Assembly: GCA_050012355.1 (NCBI GenBank)
Contig: JBEKHI010000041.1
Location: 1 to 31,606, forward strand
DNA: 31,606 nucleotides
DNA from: JBEKHI01 sp050012355
GTDB taxonomy: Bacteria; Actinomycetota; Actinomycetes; Streptosporangiales; Streptosporangiaceae
Direction of reading: 5' to 3'
Shown here: positions 6,796-13,707 of the stretch, piece by piece
Position numbering within the stretch: position 1 is the first letter of the stretch
Layout of the letters: every line of letters starts with the position of its first letter
Position numbers and translations under genes: made by a program
Notes under the pieces: model-generated
What the model was told of the DNA's origin: nothing
The model's input: only the letters and a program-made list of their open reading frames with translations
Databases searched by the model: none

Positions 6796-9465
6796 TTGCG
6801 AGATGTAGCTGAACTGCTTCCGATGGCGCTCGCTCGGCCGCGCGAGGCACTCATGCTGGCTCAGGACATCGTCGCTGGTCATCCTGATGCGGCGACGGAG
6901 TCAATAGCGCGGCACGCGGCGGGCATCGTGTTGCGCGAACTAGGCGAGCTCGACGCTGCCCGCACCGAGTTGCGCGCGGCCCTGCGGCTGGCTCGCCGTG
7001 CCCCCGGTGGTTACCGGGAGGCGGATGTGCTGACCACCCTGGGGACCGTGCTCGTGATGTCGGGACGGACAAGCGCCGGCCTGGCGGTGATCGATGAGGC
7101 GACGAATGCCGCCGGGGGCATGATGCTCGGCACCGTGCTGATGCGCCGTGGCGGCATCCTGCACGAGCTAGGCCGGCACGCGGAGGCGCTCGATGACCTG
7201 CGCCGCGCGCTGGTGATCTTCCGCCAGTCGGGCGACGTGATGTGGGAGGGCAGGACACGCACCTGGCTCGGCCTGGCATCGCTGGCCCTAGGCGCCACCG
7301 AACGCGCGGACGCCGAGTTCGCGGTCGCCGAGAAGCTGTTCGCGCGGACCGACCAGGAGCTGGAAGCGGCGTGGACGATCCACAACCGGGGACTGGTCGC
7401 GTTCCGTTCCGGCGACCTGCCCGCCGCGCTGCGGCATCTCGATGACGCCGCCACCCGGTACGCGGAGCTCCAGGTCCCGATGCCAGACCTGGCGCTTGAC
7501 CGGTGCAACGTGCTGCTCGCGGCCGGGCTGCCGGCGGAAGCCTTCGCGGAGGCGGACGCGGCGCTCACCGACCGGCGCCGCGGACAGGCGACAAAACGCG
7601 CCGAACTTACGCTGGCCGCCGCCCGCGCCGCGCTCGCCGCCCACCTGCTCACTATTGCCGCAGAACGGGGGATGGCCGCTCGTCGCGCCTTTGCCGCGCA
7701 GCGCCGCGGGTGGTGGGAGGCGCACGCCCGGCTGCTCGTGCTCCAAGCGCGGTTTCTCACCGGGAAGACTCCGCGAGCAGCCGAGGCCGGGCGGGTAGCG
7801 GAGCGGCTCGCCGAGCTGCGGTCCGACGAGGCACCGCAGGCATGGCTGCTGGCGGGCAGGATCGCGCTCGCGCGGGGCGCCAATGCCGAGGCCCGGCGGT
7901 GCCTCGACGCGGCCGCCGCCGTCCGGCGGCGTAAGGTTCCCGCATTAACGCGGGTGACTGGCTGGCACGCCGCCGCGCTGCGGGCCGAGGCCGACGGTGA
8001 TTCCCGCGGCGTCTTCGCGGCCTGCCGCCGAGGCTTCGAGGTGCTTGACGAACACCGCCTGACGCTCGGCGCGCCCGAGCTGCGGGCGCGAGCCACCACC
8101 CACGGAGCCGAGCTGGCCGCGATCGCGTTGCGAGCCGCGCTCCGCACCGGTTCGCCGCGGGTGCTGCTCGAATGGAGCGAACGCTGGCGGGCGACCGAAC
8201 TAGTGGCCCCAGCCCCCCGGCCGGTCGCCGACCCGGAACTCCGCTCCAGCCTGGCCGCCCTCCGCGAGGTCACCCAGCGCATCGACGAAGTCCGCGACAT
8301 GGCAGTCTCCGGCCTGCAAATAGCCCCGCTAGAGTCCCACCTCCTCCGCGAACGCGCCCGCCTAGAGTCCCAGATCCTCTCGCGCACCCGTGCAGTACCT
8401 TCCCGCGAGCCAAAGGCGCGCCGCGTTGCCTGGACTGAGGAGCGAGGAACGAGCGACGAGGGAAGGCGACGCGTTAAAAGCGCGCCGGAGGCGAGTGGGG
8501 AAATACTGCAGGGGCTGGGGGATGGGGGGCTTCTCGAGATCGTGCAGGTTGATGGGCAGTTGCAGGTGCTGGTGTGTGGTGATGGGCGGGTCCGCCGGTT
8601 CACGGCGGGGGGCGCGGCGGAGGCGGCTCGGGAGGTTGATTTCGCGCGTTTTGGGCTTGATAGGTTCGCGCATGACGAACTGGGGGAGTCGGCTGAGGAC
8701 GCGCTCGGCGCACTCGAGGCCGCTGGGCGCCGGCTGCAGGAACTGCTGCTCGGCGACGCGACGAAACATCTGGGGGACCGGCCCCTAGTGATCGTTCCGC
8801 CGGGACGGTTGTACGCGGTCCCTTGGGCGTTGCTGCCATCGATGCGCGACCGGGTGTTCTCCGTCAGTCCGTCGGCTCGCGCGTGGCTCACGGCGAGTCA
8901 CGCACCGACGTTTGGCAACAAAGAAGTCCTGGTGTACGGGCCGGAGCTAGGCAGCGGGCGTGCCGAAGTCAGGACCCTGGCCCGGCACTACGGTGCGGCG
9001 ATCGTGCTTGGGGACGGGACCGCGACGGCGGAGCGGGTGCTGGCGGCGATCGACGGGGCGCGGCTGGCGCATATCGCCGCTCATGGGATCTTCCGGTCGG
9101 ACAGCCCGCTGTTCTCGTCGTTGCTGCTCGACGACGGGCCGCTCACCGTCTACGACGTGGAGGGTCTGCGGCGCGCGCCGTACCGGCTGGTGCTTCCGGC
9201 CTGCGAGTCGGGGGTGCAGGCGCCAGCCGGGGCGGACGAGCTGCTGGGGCTGGCGGCGGCGCTGCTGCCACGCGGCACGACCGGGATCGTGGCCAGCGTG
9301 GTCCGGGTGAACGACGAGGCGGCTAGCCGGGTCATGCTGGCGCTGCACGCGAGCTTGCGGCAAGGCGGATCGCTGGCCGAGGCGCTCCGCGACGCGCGCC
9401 GGGCGGTGGCCGGTGATCCGGTCGCGCTGGCCGCCGGGTGGTCGTTCGTGGCGCTCGGGGCCTAG
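6796..9465 (+). CDS. TPR-CHAT protein (caspase-like peptidase)
   Basis: An 889-residue protein. The first ~440 residues are Ala/Leu/Arg-rich helical repeats of TPR type (for example AAGIVLRELGELDAA and HNRGLVAFRSGDLPAALRHL). Residues ~470-535 form a helical linker, 540-564 an unusual insertion, and ~575-889 the CHAT domain. The catalytic dyad is present: HIAAHG (H759 and H763) and PACESG (C803). CHAT domains are caspase/separase relatives; the TPR-CHAT of type III-E CRISPR is a regulated protease, but no CRISPR lies here. I use the TTG at 6796, which has a G-rich run upstream (6778-6784); an ATG at 6823 is the alternative. No clear -35/-10 pair was found between 6684 and 6795. Base usage changes sharply near 8400-8520. 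Confidence 0.88.
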   Translation: MRDVAELLPMALARPREALMLAQDIVAGHPDAATESIARHAAGIVLRELGELDAARTELRAALRLARRAPGGYREADVLTTLGTVLVMSGRTSAGLAVIDEATNAAGGMMLGTVLMRRGGILHELGRHAEALDDLRRALVIFRQSGDVMWEGRTRTWLGLASLALGATERADAEFAVAEKLFARTDQELEAAWTIHNRGLVAFRSGDLPAALRHLDDAATRYAELQVPMPDLALDRCNVLLAAGLPAEAFAEADAALTDRRRGQATKRAELTLAAARAALAAHLLTIAAERGMAARRAFAAQRRGWWEAHARLLVLQARFLTGKTPRAAEAGRVAERLAELRSDEAPQAWLLAGRIALARGANAEARRCLDAAAAVRRRKVPALTRVTGWHAAALRAEADGDSRGVFAACRRGFEVLDEHRLTLGAPELRARATTHGAELAAIALRAALRTGSPRVLLEWSERWRATELVAPAPRPVADPELRSSLAALREVTQRIDEVRDMAVSGLQIAPLESHLLRERARLESQILSRTRAVPSREPKARRVAWTEERGTSDEGRRRVKSAPEASGEILQGLGDGGLLEIVQVDGQLQVLVCGDGRVRRFTAGGAAEAAREVDFARFGLDRFAHDELGESAEDALGALEAAGRRLQELLLGDATKHLGDRPLVIVPPGRLYAVPWALLPSMRDRVFSVSPSARAWLTASHAPTFGNKEVLVYGPELGSGRAEVRTLARHYGAAIVLGDGTATAERVLAAIDGARLAHIAAHGIFRSDSPLFSSLLLDDGPLTVYDVEGLRRAPYRLVLPACESGVQAPAGADELLGLAAALLPRGTTGIVASVVRVNDEAASRVMLALHASLRQGGSLAEALRDARRAVAGDPVALAAGWSFVALGA
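8415..8486 (+). repeat. Palindromic element inserted in frame in the CHAT gene
   Basis: The left arm GGCGCGCCGCGTTGCCT (8415-8431) pairs with a right arm at 8464-8486 (AGGCGACGCGTT, AAAA, GCGCGCC). Between the arms lies a purine-rich loop built of repeated GAGCGA/GAACGA-like words. It encodes residues about 540-564, a charged, low-complexity stretch between the helical linker and the CHAT domain. It looks like a short mobile palindrome that kept the frame. No second copy is seen in this window. Confidence 0.5.
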
Positions 9466-9475
9466 AGTCGGGGGT

Positions 9476-10639
9476 ATGCGGCGTGACATTTTCACTGACG
9501 AGCATGACGCGTTCCGTGACATGGTGCGTGAGTTCATCGCTCGTGAGGTAACTCCCTACCACGAGCAATGGGAGCGTGACCACGTTGTTTCCAGGGACCT
9601 CTGGCTTGCCGCCGGGCGAGCAGGGCTGCTGGGAATCCACGTGGAGGAGAAATACGGTGGCGGGGGAAACCCGGACTACCGGTATTACGCGATCATGGAC
9701 GAGGAATTCGCCCGGGCAGGTGCCCACGGACCCGGGCTTTTCGTGCATAACGACATGGTCGGCCCGTACCTGGACAGGCTCTGCACAGATGAGCAGAAGC
9801 AGCGGTGGATGCCGGGCTATTGCTCCGGTGAGCTGATCGCGGCGATCGCGATGACCGAGCCCGGGGCCGGGTCGGACCTGCAGGGGATCCGGACTTCGGC
9901 GGTCGCAGTGGAGGGGGCAGGGGAGGTGGGTGGGGAGGGGTTCGTGCTCAACGGTCAGAAGACGTTCATCACCAACGGGCAGTCCTGCGACCTGGTCATC
10001 GTCGTCGCGCGTACCGATCCGGATGCCGGGCACCACGGGATCTCGCTGCTGGTGGTCGAGGCCGGGATGCCCGGTTTCTCCCGCGGTCGGAACCTGGACA
10101 AGATCGGCATGCAGGCCCAGGACACCTCGGAGCTGTTCTTCAACGACGTATTCGTGCCGCGGTCGAACGTGCTCGGCGAGCTGGGTGGCGGTTTTGTCGC
10201 GCTGATGCAGAATCTGCCACGAGAGCGGACGACCATCGGGGTCTTCGCGCTCGCGACGGCCGAGCGGGTCTTCGAGCTGACCCTCGCGTACTCCAAGGAG
10301 CGGCAGGCGTTCGGGCAGCCGATCGGGTCGTTCCAGCACTCGCGTTTTGTGCTGGCGGAGATAGCCACTGAGCTGGAGGTGGCGCGCTCGTTCACTGACC
10401 GGGCGATCATGGCGCACGTGGCCGGTACGCTCACCCCGCAAGAGGCCGCCATGGTCAAGTGGTGGAACACCGACCTCTGCAACCGCGTGTGCGACCGCTG
10501 CCTGCAACTGCACGGCGGCTACGGCTACATGCGGGAGTACCCGGTCGCGCGGGCCTGGGCGGACAGCCGGGCGCAGTCCATTTTCGGCGGCACCAACGAG
10601 ATCATGAAGGAGATCATCGGCCGCGGACTTGGTTTGTAG
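9476..10639 (+). CDS. Acyl-CoA dehydrogenase (LCAD-like)
   Basis: A 387-residue FAD-dependent acyl-CoA dehydrogenase that introduces an alpha-beta double bond into acyl-CoA. Motifs include AIAMTEPGAGSDLQGI (124-139), LNGQKTFITNG (158-168), RQAFGQPIGSFQHSR, QLHGGYGYMREYPVAR and, near the end, FGGTNEIMKEIIGR. The last motif is of the long-chain type, with Gly where short and medium-chain enzymes carry their catalytic Glu; the base is therefore likely E267 in VFELT, as in LCAD and isovaleryl-CoA dehydrogenase. The ATG at 9476 follows a GGGGG ribosome site and lies 10 bp after the CHAT stop, so the two genes may be cotranscribed, though a functional link is not obvious. An upstream in-frame ATG at 9413 lies inside the CHAT gene and is unlikely. 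Confidence 0.9.
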   Translation: MRRDIFTDEHDAFRDMVREFIAREVTPYHEQWERDHVVSRDLWLAAGRAGLLGIHVEEKYGGGGNPDYRYYAIMDEEFARAGAHGPGLFVHNDMVGPYLDRLCTDEQKQRWMPGYCSGELIAAIAMTEPGAGSDLQGIRTSAVAVEGAGEVGGEGFVLNGQKTFITNGQSCDLVIVVARTDPDAGHHGISLLVVEAGMPGFSRGRNLDKIGMQAQDTSELFFNDVFVPRSNVLGELGGGFVALMQNLPRERTTIGVFALATAERVFELTLAYSKERQAFGQPIGSFQHSRFVLAEIATELEVARSFTDRAIMAHVAGTLTPQEAAMVKWWNTDLCNRVCDRCLQLHGGYGYMREYPVARAWADSRAQSIFGGTNEIMKEIIGRGLGL

Positions 10640-10769
10640 GCCTGGGCTCTCGCTCGGGACAAGGCGTCGCCGCACTCGTCGCGAGCACGACCGGGTACTG
10701 CCTAGGAATGTCACCAAGATCCGGGCACGTTCATGTTTCGTGGGACGAAATACCGGGACAGGACCGGGC

Positions 10770-11426
10770 GTGATAACCCCGGACGGATGCGCTGTCGAGT
10801 TGTATGCGCGACTGCCCGCTCGGCGGGAGCCGGACGTGATCCACGAAGCGGCGGGCGGCGGTGCGACAATCCTCGAGCTCGGCTGCGGAGCCGGGCGGGT
10901 CACGCACCCGCTCATCGAGCTCGGCCACGAGGTCGCCGCGGTGGACGAATCGCCGGAGATGCTGGCCAGGGTACGCGGTGCCGAAACGGTCCTTGCCGCG
11001 ATCCAGGATCTCGACCTCGGCGGCCGCCGGTTCGACGCGGTGGTGCTCGGGTCGCAGCTGTTCAACGTGCCAGACGATGACCTGCTCGGGGCCTGGCTGG
11101 CTACCTGCCGACGGCACATCGCGGACGACGGCAGTGTGCTGATCGAGCATCACCCGCCGTCGTGGTTCGAGAAAGTCACCGACGATGAGCGGATCGCCGA
11201 CGGGCTGACCTTCCGCATCCGCGGGGTGCGGCGGCCTGGTCCCGGGCTGGTATCCATGACGGTGGAGTACGTCCGCGGCGATCAGGTGTGGACGCAGTCC
11301 TTCACCGCCCGCGAGGTCACCGAAGCCAGCCTCCAGCGCATGCTGGACCAGGCAGGCCTGACGTTCGCCGGGTACCTCACCGACGACCGCGCGTGGCTCC
11401 GCGCGATCCGCCGTCAGGCTATCTAG
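10770..11426 (+). CDS. Class I SAM-dependent methyltransferase
   Basis: A 218-residue cytoplasmic methyltransferase. Motif I is ILELGCGAGRVTHPL, followed by AAVDESPEML with the acidic residue that binds the ribose of S-adenosylmethionine, then FDAVVLGSQLFNV and DDGSVLIEHHPP. This is the Methyltransf_25 type; the acceptor is unknown. The GTG at 10770 has an AGGA-rich ribosome site just upstream (GGACAGGA). The frame remains open to an ATG at 10629 inside the dehydrogenase gene, but the added residues are Arg-rich and unlike the family. Confidence 0.82.
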   Translation: MITPDGCAVELYARLPARREPDVIHEAAGGGATILELGCGAGRVTHPLIELGHEVAAVDESPEMLARVRGAETVLAAIQDLDLGGRRFDAVVLGSQLFNVPDDDLLGAWLATCRRHIADDGSVLIEHHPPSWFEKVTDDERIADGLTFRIRGVRRPGPGLVSMTVEYVRGDQVWTQSFTAREVTEASLQRMLDQAGLTFAGYLTDDRAWLRAIRRQAI

Positions 11427-11543
11427 CCTGCCTGAGATCGCGGGTTGCTGGAAGAACCCTGGCCAAGGTCCAGCGGGCCTTCCCTGATCCAGGGCACGGG
11501 ACCGCGCCGCGCATCCCGCCGTGCTTTCAGCGGGTCAGGCAGG
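11427..11543. terminator. Nested inverted repeats between convergent genes
   Basis: CCTGCCTGA (11427-11435) pairs with TCAGGCAGG (11535-11543), embracing the whole gap between the methyltransferase and MarR genes. Inside it lies GGGTT-(8 nt)-AACCC (11442-11459). The arrangement could form a long stem and act as a two-way terminator. There is no U-tract, so this is tentative. Confidence 0.35.
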
Positions 11544-11978
11544 TGGAGCGTGGCCTGGGACCGCGATGATTTCCAGCAGGTCGAGCATCGCGGAGCGCTG
11601 CTCGCCGGTGAGAGGGGCGAACAGGAGAGCGGCGGCGAGTTGGCGCTGTTCCAGGAGTGCCTTGCGGGTGGTGGCGCCGGTGCCAGTGAGGTCAATGAAG
11701 ATGGAGCGGCGGTTGTCAGGATCGGTGCGGCGGCGGACAAGGCCAGCCTGTTCGAGGACGTCGATCTGCGGGGTGACCGCCCGGGGGACGACCCCGAGGA
11801 TTGCCGCCAGCTCTCTCATCCGCAGCGGCCGGGGGCTGTCAGCCAGCACGCCAAGCACCCGCCCTTGGGCTGGCGTCAGCCCGTAACGGGCGTAGCGCTG
11901 TGCTTCGTCGGCACGCAGGCGCTTGCCGACCTGCAGGAACAGCTCGGCCATGCGTCTTAGCCGCTGGTCTTGATCCAC
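11535..11978 (-). CDS. MarR-family transcriptional regulator
   Basis: A 147-residue winged-helix regulator. The MarR core is clear: RYGLTPAQGRVLGVLADSPRPLRMRELAAILGVVPRAVTPQIDVLEQAGLVRRRTDPDNRRSIFIDLT spans about residues 31-98 and contains the recognition helix and the wing with its DPDNRR motif. MarR proteins bind DNA as dimers and usually respond to phenolic or oxidising compounds; the ligand here is unknown. The start is a GTG at 11978 with no ribosome site but with TAAACT 7 nt upstream, suggesting a leaderless transcript. It is divergent from the esterase at 12056 and probably controls it. Confidence 0.88.
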   Translation of the reverse strand: MDQDQRLRRMAELFLQVGKRLRADEAQRYARYGLTPAQGRVLGVLADSPRPLRMRELAAILGVVPRAVTPQIDVLEQAGLVRRRTDPDNRRSIFIDLTGTGATTRKALLEQRQLAAALLFAPLTGEQRSAMLDLLEIIAVPGHAPPA

Positions 11979-11985
11979 ATTGGGC

Positions 11986-12025
11986 AGTTTAGCGATCCCC
12001 GGTTATTATGAACCTAGGTAACAAT
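11986..12025. promoter_or_regulatory. Divergent control region with candidate MarR operator
   Basis: The 77-bp gap holds the perfect 8-bp palindrome ACCTAGGT (12012-12019), flanked by TTATGA on the left and AACAAT on the right, giving an imperfect palindrome of about 19 bp of the size MarR dimers bind. The minus-strand -10 box TAAACT lies at 11991-11986. The site would cover the upstream part of both promoters. Binding is inferred from position and symmetry. Confidence 0.4.
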
Positions 12026-12055
12026 GAACTATGTCCTCAATGGAAGGATTGCTTC

Positions 12056-12952
12056 ATGCCGAGCCCCGCGATGCAGCAGGTCATCGATTCCCTCTGGCAA
12101 CGGCGGGCAGCCCGAGCGAGCGGGCCTGCCCGTTCGCTAGCCGAGACCCGCGAAAGCTACGCCCCGGCCGCGCAGCTACGGCCCTTGCCGGATGACATCG
12201 CCATCGAGCAGGTTGATGCCGGCGGAGTCCCCGCCTACTGGCTCACCGCACCGGAAGCCGATCCGGAGCGGGTGCTGATGTACGTGCACGGCGGCGGCTA
12301 CCAGCTCGGCTCGGTACGCAGTCACGGGCCGTTGGCGGCGAACCTGGGGCGCGGCACCGGACGGCGGGTGTTCCTCCCCGAGTACCGCCTGGCACCCGAG
12401 CACCCGTTCCCGGCCGCCGTCGATGACATCCAGGCGGCTTGGCGCTGGCTCGTCACCGGAGGCGGCGTCGACCCGGCGGCGGTGGTCATAGCCGGTGACT
12501 CCGCTGGCGGCGGACTCACCCTGGCACTGATGCACGCTCTGCGCGACGCCGGAGAGGCGCTGCCCGCCGGCGCGGTGCTCATCTCCCCGTTCCTCGACCT
12601 GACCGCCTCCGGAACCTCGCTCACCGAACGGGCCAGCCAGGACCCGATCTTCACCCCTGACGCGATCCGCAGTTTCGCAGCCGTTTACCTGGACGGCGCC
12701 GACCCCCGCGACCCGGCGGCCTCCCCGCTGCTCGGCTCGCAAGCCGGCCTGCCGCCCCTGCTGATCCAGGCCGGCGGGGCAGAAGTGCTCCTCAGCGACT
12801 CAGAACGCCTGGCCAAAGCCGCCACTGAGGCTGGCGTCAGCGTCACCTTGCAGGTCACCGAAGCGCTGCCGCACGTCTACCACGGTGCCCTGGACACCCC
12901 CGAGACCGCCGAGGCGACTCGGCAGATAGCCGAATTCACCCGGATGCTCTGA
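12056..12952 (+). CDS. Alpha/beta hydrolase, hormone-sensitive-lipase-type esterase
   Basis: A 298-residue esterase of the abhydrolase_3/HSL family, cytoplasmic. The oxyanion motif is HGGG (H78-G81), followed by EYRLAPEHPFPAAVDD (109-124), the nucleophile S149 in GDSAGG, and the catalytic His at H276 (or H273) in LPHVYHGAL. The acid is likely E243 or D248 in GGAEVLLSD. Members hydrolyse short acyl esters or lactones; the natural substrate is unknown. GGAAGGA ends about 8 nt before the ATG at 12056, so the longer frame from 12008 is not favoured. It is divergent from the MarR gene. Confidence 0.9.
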   Translation: MPSPAMQQVIDSLWQRRAARASGPARSLAETRESYAPAAQLRPLPDDIAIEQVDAGGVPAYWLTAPEADPERVLMYVHGGGYQLGSVRSHGPLAANLGRGTGRRVFLPEYRLAPEHPFPAAVDDIQAAWRWLVTGGGVDPAAVVIAGDSAGGGLTLALMHALRDAGEALPAGAVLISPFLDLTASGTSLTERASQDPIFTPDAIRSFAAVYLDGADPRDPAASPLLGSQAGLPPLLIQAGGAEVLLSDSERLAKAATEAGVSVTLQVTEALPHVYHGALDTPETAEATRQIAEFTRML

Positions 12953-13032
12953 ATGACGGCAGCAGCGATCACGTCCTAAGCGCGCCACCTCGGCGGCGGC
13001 CCGGCCCGCGACGCCCGGCGACGCGTCATTAC

Positions 13033-13092
13033 TTGACGAGACGAGGATGGCGTATTAGCTTCTGTTTCATGGCTTACGCGTGTTATACACGC
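13033..13092 (+). promoter_or_regulatory. Promoter and palindrome before the RHH-like unit genes
   Basis: TTGACG (13033-13038), a 17-nt spacer and TAGCTT (13056-13061) make a good promoter. A perfect inverted repeat GCGTGT-TAT-ACACGC (13078-13092) sits just after the expected transcription start and before the ribosome site AAGGAAG (13106-13112). It could be an operator for the RHH-like proteins encoded downstream, or an RNA hairpin in the leader. Confidence 0.45.
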
Positions 13093-13117
13093 AAGGCTTG
13101 CAGGTAAGGAAGATGAC

Positions 13118-13649
13118 ATGGCGGCGCCCGGGATCACTCGTGTCGAGAAGCGCATCAGGTCGCTCTTTCCTGACGACGTAATCAGCCGGGTCCAGGTACT
13201 GGAGTACGGGGACGACCCGGCGGTAGAGCCGGGAGACGTCGCGGTCCGGGTCTTCATCCGCCGACCGGAGCGGCCGGAGGGCGAAGAAGCTGACAAGGAG
13301 ATCGTCGGTTCCTTTCAGAAAGCCAACCGCGAGCGCCTCAAGAAGCTGAACGACGAACTGCCCCGCGTCGTCGCGTGGCTGGAGTTCCGAGCTGATAGCC
13401 CAGACGAGACGGAGAAGCCCGGCCGTCATGTCCTGAAGATCGCCCGCCGGGGCCACGCCCCTAAGCCACTGGATGACGCGGCTCGGGCCTGCCGACCTGG
13501 CAACCGTGGACACGCTGATCACCGCGGGCATCGCGAGCAGCCGCGCGGAAGTTCTGCGCTGGGCGGTGGGCCGCATCCGTGAGAACCCGGCATACGCGCA
13601 GCTGCAAAACCGGGTGCGTGAGATCAGCGAACTTAAAGCCCAGTTCTAA
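13118..13649 (+). pseudogene. RHH-like unit protein, frame-broken (unit 1)
   Basis: This is the first of three tandem units of one family. Frame 0 from the ATG at 13118 gives the N-terminal domain, with VISRVQVLEYGDDPAVEPGDVAVRVFI matching units 2 and 3. It then runs into non-homologous sequence and stops at 13582. The matching C-terminal module (LGPADLATVDTLITAGIASSRAEVL..., ending ELKAQF) is in the +1 frame and stops at 13649. The switch must occur between about 13440 and 13485. The +1 frame has its own ATG at 13473 that would give a 58-residue free module. It may be a true frameshift, a split gene pair, a recoding site or a base error. The ribosome site and promoter upstream look intact. 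Confidence 0.7.
13473..13649 (+). CDS. Possible free-standing RHH-like module (58 aa)
   Basis: This small frame starts at an ATG inside the broken unit-1 gene and encodes MTRLGPADLATVD..., ending ISELKAQF. It corresponds exactly to the C-terminal module of units 2 and 3: a short strand, a helix, a Ser-Arg-Ala-Glu turn and a second helix, as in ribbon-helix-helix DNA-binding proteins. No good ribosome site precedes it, so expression would need coupling with the overlapping frame. It may equally be the severed tail of the pseudogene. Confidence 0.35.
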   Translation: MTRLGPADLATVDTLITAGIASSRAEVLRWAVGRIRENPAYAQLQNRVREISELKAQF

Positions 13650-13675
13650 CCGGACCTAGCTGGCCCGCAGGGACG

Positions 13676-13691
13676 ACCCTGACGGCAGGGT
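13676..13691 (+). promoter_or_regulatory. Palindrome before the two-unit RHH-like gene
   Basis: ACCCTG-ACGG-CAGGGT is a perfect inverted repeat with 6-bp arms, 16 bp before the GTG at 13708 and just ahead of the AAGGAGG ribosome site (13695-13701). Like the palindrome before unit 1, it could be an operator or a leader hairpin. The two palindromes differ in sequence. Confidence 0.35.
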
Positions 13692-13707
13692 TAACAAGGA
13701 GGCGGCC

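Noticed and set aside
7011..8891. Minus-strand open frame of 626 codons opposite the CHAT gene
   Set aside because: Ser/Arg/Ala-rich translation with no domain; the opposite strand encodes a clear TPR-CHAT protein. It is a high-GC antisense artefact.
9332..11119. Minus-strand open frame of 595 codons opposite the acyl-CoA dehydrogenase and methyltransferase
   Set aside because: It spans two well-supported genes on the other strand and shows no family motif.
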